DNA of 64,000 nt from Oreocharis arfaki. Taxonomy: Eukaryota; Chordata; Aves; Passeriformes; Paramythiidae. A program made the translations under genes and the position numbers. The notes beneath the pieces were generated by a model. The model worked only from the letters and a program-made list of their open reading frames with translations. It was not told where the DNA came from and made no database searches. This document shows, in pieces, positions 34,881-49,300 of the stretch. Positions within the stretch are counted from its first letter, which is position 1; each line of letters starts with the position of its first letter. The stretch lies in the NCBI GenBank assembly GCA_013398015.1, contig VZRR01009913.1, positions 890,974 to 954,973 on the forward strand, read 5' to 3'.

Positions 34881-37800
34881 TCACGACAGTCTTTTAATGC
34901 AGTGCTAACAGCGGTGCTATGAGTTTCCCTGAGGATAAACTTCTACGCGTCCACAGAAATTGTACATCTCATCTGTTTCATGCCCTTATGTCCCTTCACA
35001 GTTATTTCCAGCTGTAATTCGAAAGGTGATGCCTGAAGAGGCCACCTGAAAAACAGAGACTAGACAACAGTAAGGGAATAAAGGCAGGTATTGATTTGAA
35101 GGGCCTTCAAAATTACACCCTGCAGAGCCCAGAGGCTACTGCCAAAATGGACCCCAAGATGGACCCCAGGTCATGAGTTCTTCACACTTTAATAAGTTTG
35201 GTCTATTTGCATATCAGGGTTAATTCTCCAATTAAAGCTTCAGTTAATGATGCAATTTCCCCAAGCTTGCCCCCCCTTTAGAGGCTTTTAGTTTATACTT
35301 TTTGGGCCTAGGACTGTCTGGGTATCCTTGAAGAGCAAGCCTGGAGAGGCTTTGTTATATCTACCTAGCATGAGAGAGCAGAAGTTAGCAGGCTACAAGA
35401 AACTTCAGAGTAACACACTAGGCAGTACAGGACTCAAAAAATATAAAAGTTAAAACCCAAGGCATCAAAGGTATAAATTGGGCTATAACTGTGATGCAAC
35501 AACTGTGATGTTATTGATGTCTGACAGTCATGCATCTAGAAGGGTTTTGTTCCAAACAAGTCAGGATGCCAAATCACAGCTGTCTACTCTGTCTTTTGTT
35601 AGCTACAAAAGCTAACAAAGGCTTGGACAGGTTGGGACTGGAAAGCAACAGCTTGGGCAGTTTTCTTAACCATAGAAATTTCATGAAATTGTTTAAGACT
35701 GGAACTTTGATCTCTTCTACGCTGTAGGAAGCCAGCAGAGGCTGAGCAACGGACCAGTCCTCATTCACAGAAAGAAAAGGTCCAGGTGAACAGCAGTCAG
35801 TTTTCAGACTATCTCTAACCTTCTAGTCTTTCTCAAAATCAGGTGTCTTCCCAGATATTCAAATCTCCGTTTTTAGGCTAGAGTCACCCTAAAATAAATA
35901 GTGACTTGTGCTTGTCAGCTTAAGAACACCCAGGGGTAACACAGCTCTGCTGTCTGTGGCAATCTGAAGAGCTAAATTTACCAGGGTATAAAACTCAACG
36001 AGGTGTTTGATAGTATTTTTGCTGACAGCATTAAAAGCCAGGAAGAAAAACTACTATCAACAAGAACAAAACTGTTTAGTATTTTTTGTTGCATTAAAGA
36101 AGTACAGCGGGGAGGCAGGCTGACAGCTGCCACCACCAGTGTAAACTGAATTTTAACTCTCTTTTTTTAAGTTTGAATGATTTTGGCCATTGCTAGCAAG
36201 GCAGGCCAAGATTTTCTAGAGAACTTTCAAGCATTGTGGATTCTCTTTTCTCAAAGGCCTTCCTCTCTGAAAAGAGCTCTTCAGAAGGAGTTTGCCATAT
36301 CCCTTTTTCCTCCACTTTTTTTCCAGTCCTTTTTGGAATAGGTGCCTCTTGGTTACAGAAAAACAAAACGAACCAAAAAAACTATAATGCAAGAACATGG
36401 ATTTTACCAAGAAACCCAATGGGCGAAGTCTGCACTGTTGATACAAATTGTCACTTCTATATCCATTCTCAAATCTGGTAATTTTTTCCAGTGGTTCTAG
36501 AATCCTTATTGGCTGTGTTAGAAAAAAACCCCTGTTCCTCTTGCCGAAGTAACTGAAGATCCAAAGCCTGCTTTTGTCCAGATACAGAACAACCAAAATT
36601 AAAACGCTCCCGAGTTCTGGTAATTACATGGGATAAGGGAAACACAGGGCTAGGTCTATGTTCAAGTATTGATCTCTCCTGTTGAAATAGTTTGCCTTGG
36701 TACAAAAACCTGATTGCTTAGCTGGTAAAGCAAAGATTGTGTTCCTTGAAAAGACTTTTGTTTGGAAGCTGAAAAGACTCCAAGACTACATTCCTAAAAA
36801 TGCAGAAGGAGAAACATTTCCAAAGAACACTCTAGCTATTTTACTAGAGTCTACTTTTAGGGCATCATCACCGCAAGATCTTGCAAGAAACTGTTCGATT
36901 GACACCAGTTCATGTCTGGGATTTTCAATGGGCAATAGGCTTGACAGAAAAGCTTTTTCAATCTCCCCTCTGCAAAAGCTCAGGCTTTCCTGCTTTTGCC
37001 CCAGGGACATTCTGCAAAATCCTTGTGAGTTCCAGGCTGCAGCTTTTCCCATCACCTACCCGCTTCTGACCCAGGCATAGGTAAATATACACTTATTTAG
37101 AAATACAATGTATTTATTTTGCCAGTTGTTTACCTTGTAGTGAAATGAAAATCCTATGATAAACTTCCACATTCTGTGAAAGTTCCTTTGGATCAGGCTT
37201 TTGGAAGTTGTCTGATAGACCTGACTACCGCTTCTCAACTGGGCATGCTGAAAAATATCTGCCACTAATATAAGGGACATGCTACTGAAGTCAAAGCTTT
37301 GAAGTCTGTTCTCTGTATGGCACGCACACACACACAAACACCTTCAGAAGTTAGTGGGAGTTATGCACACACACTGACAGAAAAAACAAGCTTTTGAGGC
37401 TACACAAAGCTCAGTTTATATAGAGTCTTATGGAGGTTTGGCATCCGAGGAAGTGAGGAGCATTTAGCAGCTAATGCCTTTCCTGTGGACTGGTCGGACG
37501 AATAGAGATTGATGTGGATGAAAGGTATAAAAAATTATTTTATCGCCTCATAGGAAGGCTACAGAGCTGTGCATTTTATGTACTTTATTTATGTAGCTAC
37601 TTCCTTCCATACAAATGGGAGCTGTGTATCTGTTCTGAGGGAAGTATTGATCCCAAGGCTCTATGGAACAATTATACATCAGAGAGTATCCTTATCAACA
37701 AAGTCTTGCTTCTTAATCCTGTTGCCAGAGGAAGCAGAAAAGCAACACATTAGTTAGCTATGGCAAACATATTCAAAAAAGCACTTTATAACCTTCCAGG

Positions 37801-40800
37801 AAAGAAGAAAGTTGAAGGGATCTTTACAGTAAAATTTGACAACAGACATGTTAACAGAATTATGAGAGCCTAAAAGAGAGATCTGGCTGATGAATGAATA
37901 GGAAGAAAAGCAGAGATTTTAAAGATGTTTGTGGACCAACACTGCATGGGGAACTTTCGACTCTCTCGCATGAGACTTTGTAAGGTCATGCCTTTGCTGC
38001 AGAACACATTGAGTGACAATGATGGACAGCCATAAGTCCATCTTATGGACTGATACACTGCAAAGACAAATTCAAGTCCCCACATCCATTTTGCTGCTGT
38101 CCTCTCCTGCATAAAATGCATAAGAATTTTCCAGGTTACAGCATCTTATGGCTCCTCGTCCTGCTGCAGTCTCGGTTGCCATGACAATTCCTGCTCAGCG
38201 TTTTGCCAAACCTGCTCTTTCTGGCACATGTACAGAAGTGACACTGGCACAGCAACTCATCAAGCTGAGCCACTTCTGGGGACAGGCTTCAGGTTTTTGT
38301 CCGCAGCCTTTGTACTAGGAGCTGGAAGAGCATGGGCTTATTTGGAACAACAGTCTGTGCTCAGTGCTGGCATTCAGGCCATTTTCTTGCTGGAAGAGAG
38401 GAGGCAGATCTGGGCCAGGAAGCGTGACAGAGGGTGTGTTGGCAGCAGCTTGTCATGTAGAGGAACAGTAGTGCTCTTTGTTAAGGCAACCACAGGGGTT
38501 GCCTGCAGTGGTGGTGTTGGTAGATGAGGGCTGGCCTCCTCCATCTGTCTGGTGCACTGATTTTTCCCCTCATCTATACTCCCATAAGCCAGCATATTTT
38601 CTTAGCATTTGCTAAAAAATTAGCCCAGTTCATGTTTCTCAGTAAAAAAGCTGGGTCTGATTGATAGGCCATCAAGCAGGTCCCGTGCTCGCCTGCTTGT
38701 GTGCAGGATCACATCCTAAATCTGTAAATTTGGAATCGGCTTCTGGACATCATGACCCTTCTACATGCTGACACTGAGGTCAAACACGAAACAGGGCTCC
38801 ATACGTTGGCAACTGGCCTCCAGCAAGAGAGAGTGGATCGTGCTTCAGAGCAAGACAGCACAGCACAGACACAAGGAAATTAGTTAAAGTTCACAGGAGA
38901 TCCTCATGTCAGCAGTAATTTGGCACAGACTGTCTCCTAGAGTGAAAGTCACCACTACAGTCAAGAAAGACCTCAATATACATGTGCAGTAATCAGAACA
39001 GAGTCAACATCTGCTAAATGAATGAGAATAAGTGGCACAGCAAAGATATGGGTGTTGAGCATAGATATGCTAGGACTAGACACAGCTCTGATTACAGACC
39101 TCTTAGAGACTCAGCAACTATTTTTTACATGGGATTAAAGAGGCCTACTGTTAATTGAGTTAGCACATCCAATCATGATTGGCTTTTAGGAAAAATACCT
39201 CCTCAGAATAGTAACTTTAACTCCAGAACGTGTGTGGAAAGGAGTTTGTGACAGGTGATTCCTGGGAAAGAGTTGGCACACGTGATTTTAAGACCACAAC
39301 ATCTCTCCTGCCCAGTACAGATTACACCAGAAGCATCTTCTTTAGCTGAAGTATGAGCACCCCATTACTCTGAAAAGATCTTTTTTTTGAGATGTCTTGT
39401 TAAAATTCTGTCTACAGAAAGGATAGCCTAAGATCAACGCAAAACAAATCAACATGAAAAAGATGCAGACTTCAGCTTTCCCATCACCTGGCAGAACCAG
39501 GAATTTATGGAAATTTGATTATCTACAATTGCTGCTTTAATCATGTACCATGCTCTGAAAGCTGACATGAGACATCCGCTTTGACAGAAAACATCTCCTG
39601 TTACAGCTGTCCAATTCAGCAGAGTTTTTCAGAGAGGCCACTGGAATTTTCTGGATATCATCTTGTCATTAAGAAATTAGAAAATGCAGCTCTTAATGGT
39701 CAGACCTGTGAATGAGATGAGTGAGGATGTTTATTTTTCTTCTTGATTGCAGAGACCCTAAAGTACATGGAATTTTTCTGTTTGGATAAAAGTACTGAGT
39801 ATAAAGAATCAAAACTCAATCATAGCCAGTGTAAGTGTTGGTTGTAAGCTACCAATGCTAGGATGCCAACACCTCTTACATCAGACAGGGCTTGTAGGAC
39901 TTTATTAGTTTAAGAGAATCACCAGAGAAGTGGGAGTTAACTGTCAGCTATATGCAAAGCACTGAAAAAGAAAGCTGTAGCACTACAAAAAAGAAATCAT
40001 ATCTACAGCAAAGCATGACAAATACAAAGAAATAGTTCAAATATTACACGAGGCAAACTGCGGTTTGATTGCTCTTATAAAGCACACCTAATATATTTGC
40101 TGTAAAGAGCACTCTAATTTCTTTTTTTCTTCCTGCTGAAAAAGGCTAACTGAAATATGTACATAAGCCATCAAGCTTTGATGGATATCTGGAGCCAGCA
40201 GACATGTTTAAAAAAGTTTGATTTGCATTTATGTTCCACTCTACTACAAGTTGCTGCCTGTTTAGTTTTCCTGTGGTGGCAGCAAATCAAAGCCTTACGG
40301 AACAGATCTTATTTGTTGCCTGTAAATATCAGTGGGTCACTGAAAGAAAGAACCAGTAAAACTTGGGGGTTATTAACAATGAGATCTTTCCTTTGCTGCA
40401 ATTAAAAAAAAAAAAAGAAAAAAAACCCAAGAGGAATATATATATATTTGGAATTGAATGCATGTGGTATTACAAAAAAACAAGGCAGGAAAAATTCCAG
40501 TTTTCTGGTTTTCTTGCTTTGTATACTCCACACTTCAAAGTATTTTCTTACGAGCTTTGTTAGACATTGTAGCTCTGTGTGCCAGATCTAACTTATGTGT
40601 GATACTGCACTTCCAGAATTGTCATAATCTAATATATTTTTAGGTATTTCTCAGCACTCAGGGCTAAGAGGGAAACTTTCTGATCTCAGCAGATCCTGAG
40701 CTGGTACAGAGTTGTCTTGCTGACTCTAATGGCTGCATAAAACGTGTGTTTATGAGAAGCTGAGAAGATACATTTCTCTGTACTGTGAAAACTGCAGCTA

Positions 40801-43800
40801 TACTCAGAGCATTCATAAAACATTACAGCTACATCTTTCCTTGTCAAACAGAACCCTTAGAATCAATTCCCTGTAAAAGATAACTCTTAGTCTCAATGAC
40901 TGCTGTGATTCTTCTGTGTGTACAGAACAAAATCCACTTCAGAAACAAAACAAAAAACTCTCTCTTCAAGACTTTCACTTGTAAAAGCCTGATGCTGTAA
41001 GCGCACACAGAGCTCTTGCTAGCATCTGACTGCTGCCCCAGTGTAGGGGCATGATGAGCTGTGTGCTTAAGAAATTTGACTCAACTCATCTGCATGGTAA
41101 ATGTTAATTGACTAAAGATTAGTTATAAATCAAGGGATAAGAAGTTAATTTGTGGTGGTTTGTACTAGAACTTTAATGGTGTTTCGAGCTGCATTCTGCA
41201 CAGTCCTAGGAACTGAAAGTAGAGTTGCAAAGAGTTACCAATGTTAGCTTGCTTTCTGAGGTAGAGGTTGATGTGACTGCTCCCTCTGTCTGTTTTCAAC
41301 CTACTAGTCTGTCTGAGCCTTTGGCTCATCTCAGCCATGTCTGACAAAGAAGGAAAGCTGCTGTCTGCTCATTATTAGTTGGATGGATATAAAAGAAATG
41401 AAAGGGCAGGAAGAAATTAATATGGGGATGTAGGTCTCCATGTAAGAAACCTGGGATTTATCATTTTCAGCAGGGCAAAACAACTTGCCTTTTGTACTTA
41501 ACTCTGATGTATTGCTGTATTATAATTGCAAATGTATAGATTAAAAGCAGTGTCCACTTTTCTAAGACTAGAAAAAATATTCATGAGGCTTCAAGTAAGA
41601 AGCAACTCATTAATCCAAACTTAGATGTGTAGTTATTACCCACATGTACATAAGATCAGAACAGATAGTCTGTGTGTGAGGTTGTGGTGCAGGGTTTGCT
41701 CTTGCTGCTTCTTACTGGATATTTGCTAAAACTGGAAGTGGCATCCCTGAGGATGTTCTTTCTTCGGTCAACAGCTCTGTGCTGGCTTGTGTGTTGCTGT
41801 TGTAATGTTAAGGCTGTTTCCTTTCCGGACTTTGCTCTTTTCATACCAGCTACAAACCAGGCTCTGCCACACAACTTCACTGAAGTCTTTCTGTTCAAAC
41901 ATTGGCTCTGCATCCCAAATTTTTTATATATTTAAAGAAGAGGGAAGCTTAGAGTCATCCAGAAACGTTTCTGTAGTAAGGACTACTTGATGAGCGCATT
42001 GGGATAATCATCCTGTTCTGTCACCAGAAAATTCCGTGCCTCCTACAAAACAAATTCTTCATTAATTGTTCCTTCTTTGCAAATTATCTGAATTTCCTCA
42101 ACGTTTCAACTATGCAGTTTCTGAGTCCTATGTAGCACTCCTTTCCAGAATAATCTTGTCTGGTTACGCTCTTGTCTGCCCGTTTACCAAGAGCGGTTAA
42201 CAAACGCAAAAGGTAAACACAGCTCCTTCTCCAAGATCCAGCATCTATGCATGGTCTCCAATGGAGCAGGTGGGGACAGACAGGGGAGCACAACAGCACA
42301 ATGGAACAGTAGTGGCCAGAACAATGATTTCAGCACCCCACAGCTGTCTCACCCACTGCAAGGTTTTTCTCGAGGGGGGGGATGATTACAAAAGAGATTT
42401 GAAGGAAGACAATGAGAGAGTTTTGCAGATGTTTACAGGGAGCTGCTTCTATATGTGAGGAGCAGCATGGAAGAAAGCACAAAGGTGCTTGTGTCACCAC
42501 ATTAGCAACGGGGCGACAGAGCTGGCATTGCTCACAGCAGCACGGAGCCTGGAGTTGATATCACACGGGTTACTTGAGAGGATAGTCAAACTCTGCTAAA
42601 GTCATTATTTCTAAAAAGAATGAGTGGGTACACACCAAATATGCATCACCTCTGCCACACTTCACTTCAACCACATTTTCATCCACACTGCTGCCACCGA
42701 CTGTTTATCAGAATGCCCCCCTGTGTCATGAATTTACTGTGTCTCAGTAAATGCCATCTGCTTACCCTTGCTTTTCTTGGAAATCAGATGCAAAAACTCA
42801 CTGCGGACATCAACAATCTGTTTTGGGGGGTTCCCAAATTTCTTTACATAATCCTGCCCGTCAGCAACAATTTATTTTTGGCCTTCAGAATTCTTCTTTG
42901 CTTGTGGGTTCCGGAATTTAAATACCGAAAAGTTAAAACACCAATTAACACTTGGAATAGTTTGGTTTTCAGAATCATCTGGGACGTATCAGAGTCCTTA
43001 GCAGCCTGGTCTACACTTGTTGAAAAAACACCCAAGTCAAACCAAAGCAAAACTAAACTGAAACGGAGGTAAGGAAGTTATTTGCATACAAATGTCATAT
43101 GCTGATAGATATGCAACAGCGTGGTGCATTGCAGCTGGAAGCCAGCTTGCTGAGTTACATTCGGCTACAGTGCTGAGTAAGGGTCATGCTTCAGGCATTT
43201 CCATTAGAATGGTGCCAGACATATTCCTTTCCATAAAGTATGTCCTGTGAGCACCAAAACGGGTTCTGCCAAATCAGTAGTGCTGTTTGAACTCACTAAA
43301 CTGCGGCAAAGACAAAAGATAATACAATTTATTCACTGCAACCAATGTCTTTGCGGCAGTTGGCTCTTGTGGTGGGTGATTATTACGAAGATTTATCCCT
43401 TAACATTCCCTCTTTCTCCCTCAGTAGTAGAAAAATTGAAGTCAAAACTTTTGATTTTGCAAGACAAAGTGATGATTCTGAATTATTTCAAAAGTATATC
43501 AGTGCTGACCTTCATCCTTTACACAAAAAGCGTCATATTGGTCATTCACAAAGGGATTGGTTTCAATTTTAACATCAATGGCTTTCATGCTCTGCTGTTT
43601 GCTGCCCGTCTTTCTGCATATAATTGTCCTGAAATAAAGAAGAAGAAAAACATAATCAGAAATCTTCTGGAGTAGTACATGCAGGTGAAATTTGGAGATT
43701 TATTTATCAGAGTAGTCAGGATTTAGCCTCAGCTTAACTGTTTCAGCATTGGCACGTAAAGTAGTAGTTGGGAAGATCTATGAAAAAAAGTCAAAGGAGA

Positions 43801-44621
43801 AATAGAAGTAATTAGAAAAATGTTTGCTGTAGATCAGTTCAAGGCATAGGGAGCAATAAAGGATGCTTATCTTGTTACATTCTATAATACTTCTAAATAT
43901 CAGACCTATACCCAGAGTATTTAAGGCCATATTTTGCTCTCACATTTCAGCAATACATACTCCCACTGATGGCACCTGGATAGAAGCAAATAGAAGACTC
44001 AGGATTTGATCTGAAAGATTATAAGTCATTTGCATTAAAGAATCGTTAAGGTTGCACATTTGACTGCTCGAAAGCCAACACAGAAAATCTCGGGAAATTC
44101 ATCTTGGGTTATTGGAAGAAAAACAGCTTTTTATTTTTAATAGCAATTTCACACTTTTGAGTAAACTCCTTTTCTTCTGGTTTGGTACTCGGCAGTACCT
44201 AATCCGTCCTGTTGCCCCTGATAAGCTTGAAGAAAGATATTAGATCTGCATTGGGTTTTCAACTCCATAGATGCTGATGATAAAGTAAGAGTTTACTAAT
44301 TATCTCTTTTCTCAGTTGTCCTGGCTGCTTAAACTAGTAAATAGAAGAGAGTTTCTTGTAGAAAACGCTGGTTTTACTGTTACATTGGAGGTTACAAAGG
44401 CTGGGAAAGTCGTTCCAGCCCAAGTTTTTGCAGCTGGATGTTAATGGTGTGGGTTTATATTTTCATGAACAGCAAGCTTGTAGAAGTGCTGCACAGTCAG
44501 CTATACTAGTGAAAGGAAGATAGAAACGCTTTCCAAAGAACAAACCCTTAGAATGGAGGAAATCTATCATTTTGTGTTGTGCAACGGTTGAACTAATGTG
44601 CCATAGTCCTCCCCTAAATTT

Positions 44622-44684
44622 AAGAAATAAAATAAGATGAAATAAAATACAATAATATAAAATAAATTAAATGAAGTAAAGAAA
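44622..44684 (+). repeat. A-rich (AAATA)-like simple sequence
   Basis: An imperfect array of aaataaaat/aataaaata-type units, about 60 bp, in SUSD5 intronic sequence. Confidence 0.75.
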
Positions 44685-45480
44685 ATGTCTGTTCATTGAG
44701 GGTGGAAAAGATCCAGTGGAAACCCAGTATTTGATCATGCACTTAAATACTACATAACAATTGATTTACAGAAATAGGCTGAATTATTGTTGTCCAGACT
44801 ATTTTCATTCCAGCATATGTTAGCTTTTGGGTAGCTAAATATGCAACTTTAGTGCTCTTTTAATATAAATAAACAAAAGCAGCATGAAACAAGCCATATG
44901 GTGGTGGGCACACATGTGCGCCAGAATGGTTCCTGCCACACTTCTCCTCTGGAAGACAGCACAATGTCGTTCCCTGCTGAAAACCTCTTAATGATTTCAA
45001 ACCAAATAAATTTCCTTCACAAAGAAAACTCCATTTGATTTTTTTGAGGGACAAAAAAATCCCTTCCAAAAAGTCCTTTTTTTAAGACGATATTGTCCAC
45101 ACAAGTTTTAAATCCAATTCTCTCAAAATTTAGTGGATTTAAAGTCTAAATCCTCTAAGGCAGTAATTAAGCACTTACACAAAAGTGGCTGCCAGAATGA
45201 GTTCAGATGACAGGGAGGATCAGAACATCAATCAGAAAGTTTCTGTATGTATAATATTCACATATTGTTCCACTAGGTCTTACACGGTCTAAAAGAATGA
45301 GACACTTACGCCTCCCTTCAAAAATTAATTCAGCAACCTTGATCTTTCCAATAATTACTCACTTGCTCAGATCCCTGGCTCAGTTTTGTCTTGCAACACT
45401 GAGTAGGCAGATAATGATATGACTGCAAAAAAATGTGGTTTTCATCCTTAATTGTGTACTTTAGGCTTAAGGCTCTCTCT

Positions 45481-45573
45481 CAAAAAAAAAAAACCCAAAA
45501 CAAAAAACAACAACAGCAACAAAAAAAACCCCAAACAAAACAAAAAAAAAAAAAAACAAAACAAACCCCACCA
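45481..45573 (+). repeat. A-rich low-complexity tract
   Basis: About 90 bp composed almost entirely of A with scattered C (caaaa/aaccc blocks). It follows no recognisable LINE or SINE body, so it is probably a decayed homopolymer rather than a retroelement tail. Confidence 0.85.
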
Positions 45574-45717
45574 AGAAAAGAAAGCAAGCTAGTTTTGAAG
45601 ACTGTTATCATCATAAAATTCTGGTCTCTGAAAATCAGGCCACACTCATTTCTGTTTTCTATCGAAGACTAAAATTCCTGAGACTTGGTAGCCACTTTTG
45701 AAAATCTTGTCTTTCTA

Positions 45718-45751
45718 ATTTCTAATTAGAAATCTTCTAAGATTTCTAATT
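45718..45751. repeat. Overlapping palindromes (16-bp palindrome and 13-bp hairpin)
   Basis: atttctaattagaaat (45718-45733) is a perfect palindrome. Overlapping it, aattagaaatctt (45724-45736) pairs exactly with aagatttctaatt (45739-45751) across a 2-nt loop. The unit tttctaat recurs three times here. Confidence 0.85.
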
Positions 45752-46254
45752 TCAATTCCTATATTTACGTATTTTGCTTCTGCCCAAAGTACTGTGACTT
45801 CTCTATCAGTTCTTCAGCAGGCTACAGAGCTACTTGTGGGTGACTTATCCTTGGTATAATGAGGTCATCACCAAAACAGGATACCTGGCTCAGGTGTAAG
45901 ATCATGTTTTTAAAGTGCTAGCTTTTCTCACTTTTTTTTTTTCAAATATTGTATAATAAATTACGGGTTTGTGGTTGACAGATTTTATCAATTAGCTAAT
46001 TCATTTTAAGAACCTTTCTCAGCTGCTATCCAGTGTGATCAAACTTACAAAGGTGTACCTTGCATGAAGTTTCAACACTGTACATAAAGAAAGGCTTTAA
46101 ATTACATTAAGATTTTTTACTTGTATTTACATGTATCTGCTACTTAGGACTTTATTATGGATTTTTGTCACATTAAAATTGATCTGATTAAAACTGCAAG
46201 CATCCTAATGCAGTCCTTCCGAAATGAAAGAAACCTTGTCTTGTACACAAGACA

Positions 46255-46322
46255 CGGTTCTGGGCCAATGATTGGACTTGAATATCTCAGATGTCTTTTC
46301 ACACCTTAATGATTCTGTGACC
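46255..46322 (+). mobile_element. CR1 LINE terminal fragment
   Basis: About 65 bp matching the very end of CR1 in + orientation: gattggacttgaatatctca, atgtcttttcacaccttaat, gattctgtgaccct. It is short and diverged. Confidence 0.7.
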
Positions 46323-49300
46323 CTAAAAAGCTGAAGGAAGAAAAAAATCTATTTAATCTCTTTCATTGCTTCTTCTCTGACAGTAGTTTTCCACCTCGAG
46401 CTCAGTCCTGCAAGCTTTAAACATCTTCAGTAAGCTGTTATTTTTGCTGCTGAATGGAGCCTCAAGAGTGCTCAGCATTTCTCAGTAGCGGGTTGATCAG
46501 ACCTGCAATGCCCATGGCACAGACATAGTCTCTTTGCAATCAGTAGGACTTCAGGTATGACTAAAAATACACATTAATAGTCTGTTTTCTGAGGTCTTGA
46601 GGGTTCCTCTAAATCCTAAAATGCTAGCTTTTAATCTATAATTTCAATTTAAATATACAGATATGCTTTTGTCGCAGTCCTAAAAGGTAGAGAGTGATAT
46701 ATTTGAATTTATTACAGTTTTCATGACTGAGAAATGGCTACCAATGCAGAATTCATCGTATCTTGATATTTCTTCAGCAACAGCGCAACCACGCTAAAAC
46801 AAGAGACAAAAAATCGTACGGTTGTCCTCCTCTTTCCAGCACCCTGCCGAGGGGTGCTGCTGCCTGGTTTGTTTCTTGACTGTTTTGAATTATTGCACTG
46901 AGGCATGCATCATGGCTCAGAGAATGTCACAAACTTTACACTTTTTTAAGGGATACATCCACCTACACAGCCATTCAGAAGAATGTAGTCATGTACGTTT
47001 AGTGCTATTTATAGATACTTTTCACACATTAATGGAACTTAAGCTCATTACTCAGCATACAATGTCATCTGATGCTCAGAGCAGTGTAATGCTTGATTTT
47101 GTGCCTTTTAGTTAAGAAGCAGATTTGATTTCATTTTCCTTCTGTGGAGATTTTTGATGAAGGCAGACGCGCTCAGAAGAAATAGACTGAGTTTGGACAG
47201 CATCTCATCCATAGTAATTGTCTGTGATACATATCTGCCTGAAACATCTGTGCATCCCTGAAAATTGCTCTTACATGGCCATGAACTCTCAATCTCAGCA
47301 TACAGATCAACCAGAAACACTATCACCATAGACCGTGAAAGTACTACGTGTTATCCAGTAAGATAAAAACGTGGTTGGTGGTGTTGACAACAGCCCTTTG
47401 TCTCTGATGAAAAATTGGAAGGTGCCTAAAGGTGTCTCCTTTGTTTCCTTGGCAAACTACTGAGAATCTCCTCAGTCTAGTGCCACCCAGCCTGGAAGGA
47501 CAAACTGCTTCATGATGCCTCTTCTCCTCTTATGACAGAAAACGGGAGATTAGGGATTCAGCACTGTGTTGAACCTCAGCTTAACTCCTGCTGTACAGTA
47601 GGGTTCATACAACTAAGAAAAACTAACAGTCCTTCTTCGGTACCCACCTTGAAAAAAAGACCAAAGATCGGCCCATCTGATCATTCTTTTCCTGCTCCAT
47701 GACTCGGATATTGCAGATATCATGTGCAGACACGAGGAGAAAATCTAGTATGTAGCACAATAAGGTACGAACCAGACTTCCCAGAAGCCTTCAGCTTACT
47801 CTTGTGCTGCTTAAATTTTTTTCTTATGTATTATGTAACAAATGAGTAATTGGTATATTTTGCTCTTCTCTTAATTCCTCCATTCAAAGAAGGAAATTGC
47901 AGAAAAGCTGGCATGAATAATACTATTTTACAATATGCCATAATATGCCATTATAGAATGTGTATTAATAAATAAATGATAATTATATGTTCAAACTGTA
48001 GTAATTATAGTTAATTTCATATATGATATGTATGTATAATTAAGGTATTTTTAATAAAGACATGCTATTTTCATATAAATTATAAATTTTGTTTATAGTA
48101 ATATCAACAGATACTTTTGCCTTCTAAGATAATTACAAGGCAATTTTATAATACTTGGAAGTTTTTCAGTAAGCCCAAGTTAGAACACGTGGTTTTGACA
48201 GCTGAGTTTATATGATAAAGCGTGATGCATCAGCACAGAAAACAGTAGGTGGGACATTTTTCGTAGTTGCTACTTTATCTGCCAGTTGATTTTAGGTTTT
48301 GTAGTCTTAGTCAATAAATTCACTGAACTGAGTCAGAATGGTCTTATGACATTGATTCATAGTAGTATGAGCTTGCAATATATCCAGCTCAGAAAAACAT
48401 CAGCAGCATTGTGTTAGCTGAGGCCCTGTGAAGGTCTGGCTCATGGCACACTACAAGAAACCTTCCCCTAATTATAAAGTTAAAAACTTCATCACTTTTC
48501 TTAGTCAAGATAAATCTTTAACATCTTGTGCTAATTTTTTCTCATGGGTCAGCTTTAATGTTTGTGTTTCAGTAACTAGGTAAGAGAAAAAAATCCAGCA
48601 GTAGTCTGTAAGCCAAAGCAGGGGATTTTTATTCTTAGTCTTTCCCTTCTGTATTTTGGGAAACTGCAAATTACAAAGCTGGCTCTGATGAGGAATAAAA
48701 TATAAATGACATGTTCATGGTTACCAAAGGGAAGAAAATTTCCCTGAAAAGTCATGAAGGGGAGCACAGGTGGGCTTTGGAAAGTCCATTGACTGGGAAC
48801 TATAGAGGCTAATTTTGGCTGGATGGGACCCAAAGAAAGCAGCTGCTAAGTGTGACATGAAGACATTCCAACAGCAATACTGCCACTGGAAATGTCAAAA
48901 GGAGGTCTTACCAAGGCAGAACCAATATCCTTTAGATTCTTAAAAATATACACCAAAATGCAGCCTTTTGTGCTTAAAATTGTACATATGACTACTGAAA
49001 TAGTAAGGCCTCTGTTCATTGAGTAAATATGGCCCATTCACGCAGGCTTTCATACTGCAGCCTAGTATGAAAGATTTTATATAGCCATTTTACTCTAATA
49101 TCACTAGGTACATATAATTTGAGCATTATTAACGCACGTTAAGGAGAATCATGTTGCTTCCTGGCCTGGGCTAGTTAGATGCTCAATGACACATCAAGAG
49201 TCACTAGAAGGTCGGTTTTACCCAATTTCACTTTATGGGCTCCAATTTAATCCATGGCTTTCATAATAGATGTTACTGATTAGTTACCAAAGGGTTTTAA

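Noticed and set aside
41656..41913. A - strand frame containing HRAVDRRKN, considered as the missing Link exon
   Set aside because: The similarity is limited to three residues; the required cysteines and splice phases do not fit.
42740..42830. A - strand stretch reading IVDVRSEF followed by a GT donor, considered as the missing Link exon
   Set aside because: Phase fits, but the expected cysteines and spacing are absent and no suitable upstream acceptor context matches the family, so I treat it as coincidence.
42620..43675. 150- and 142-codon open frames on the + strand
   Set aside because: These are intronic, with no domain or splice-supported structure; they are probably chance.
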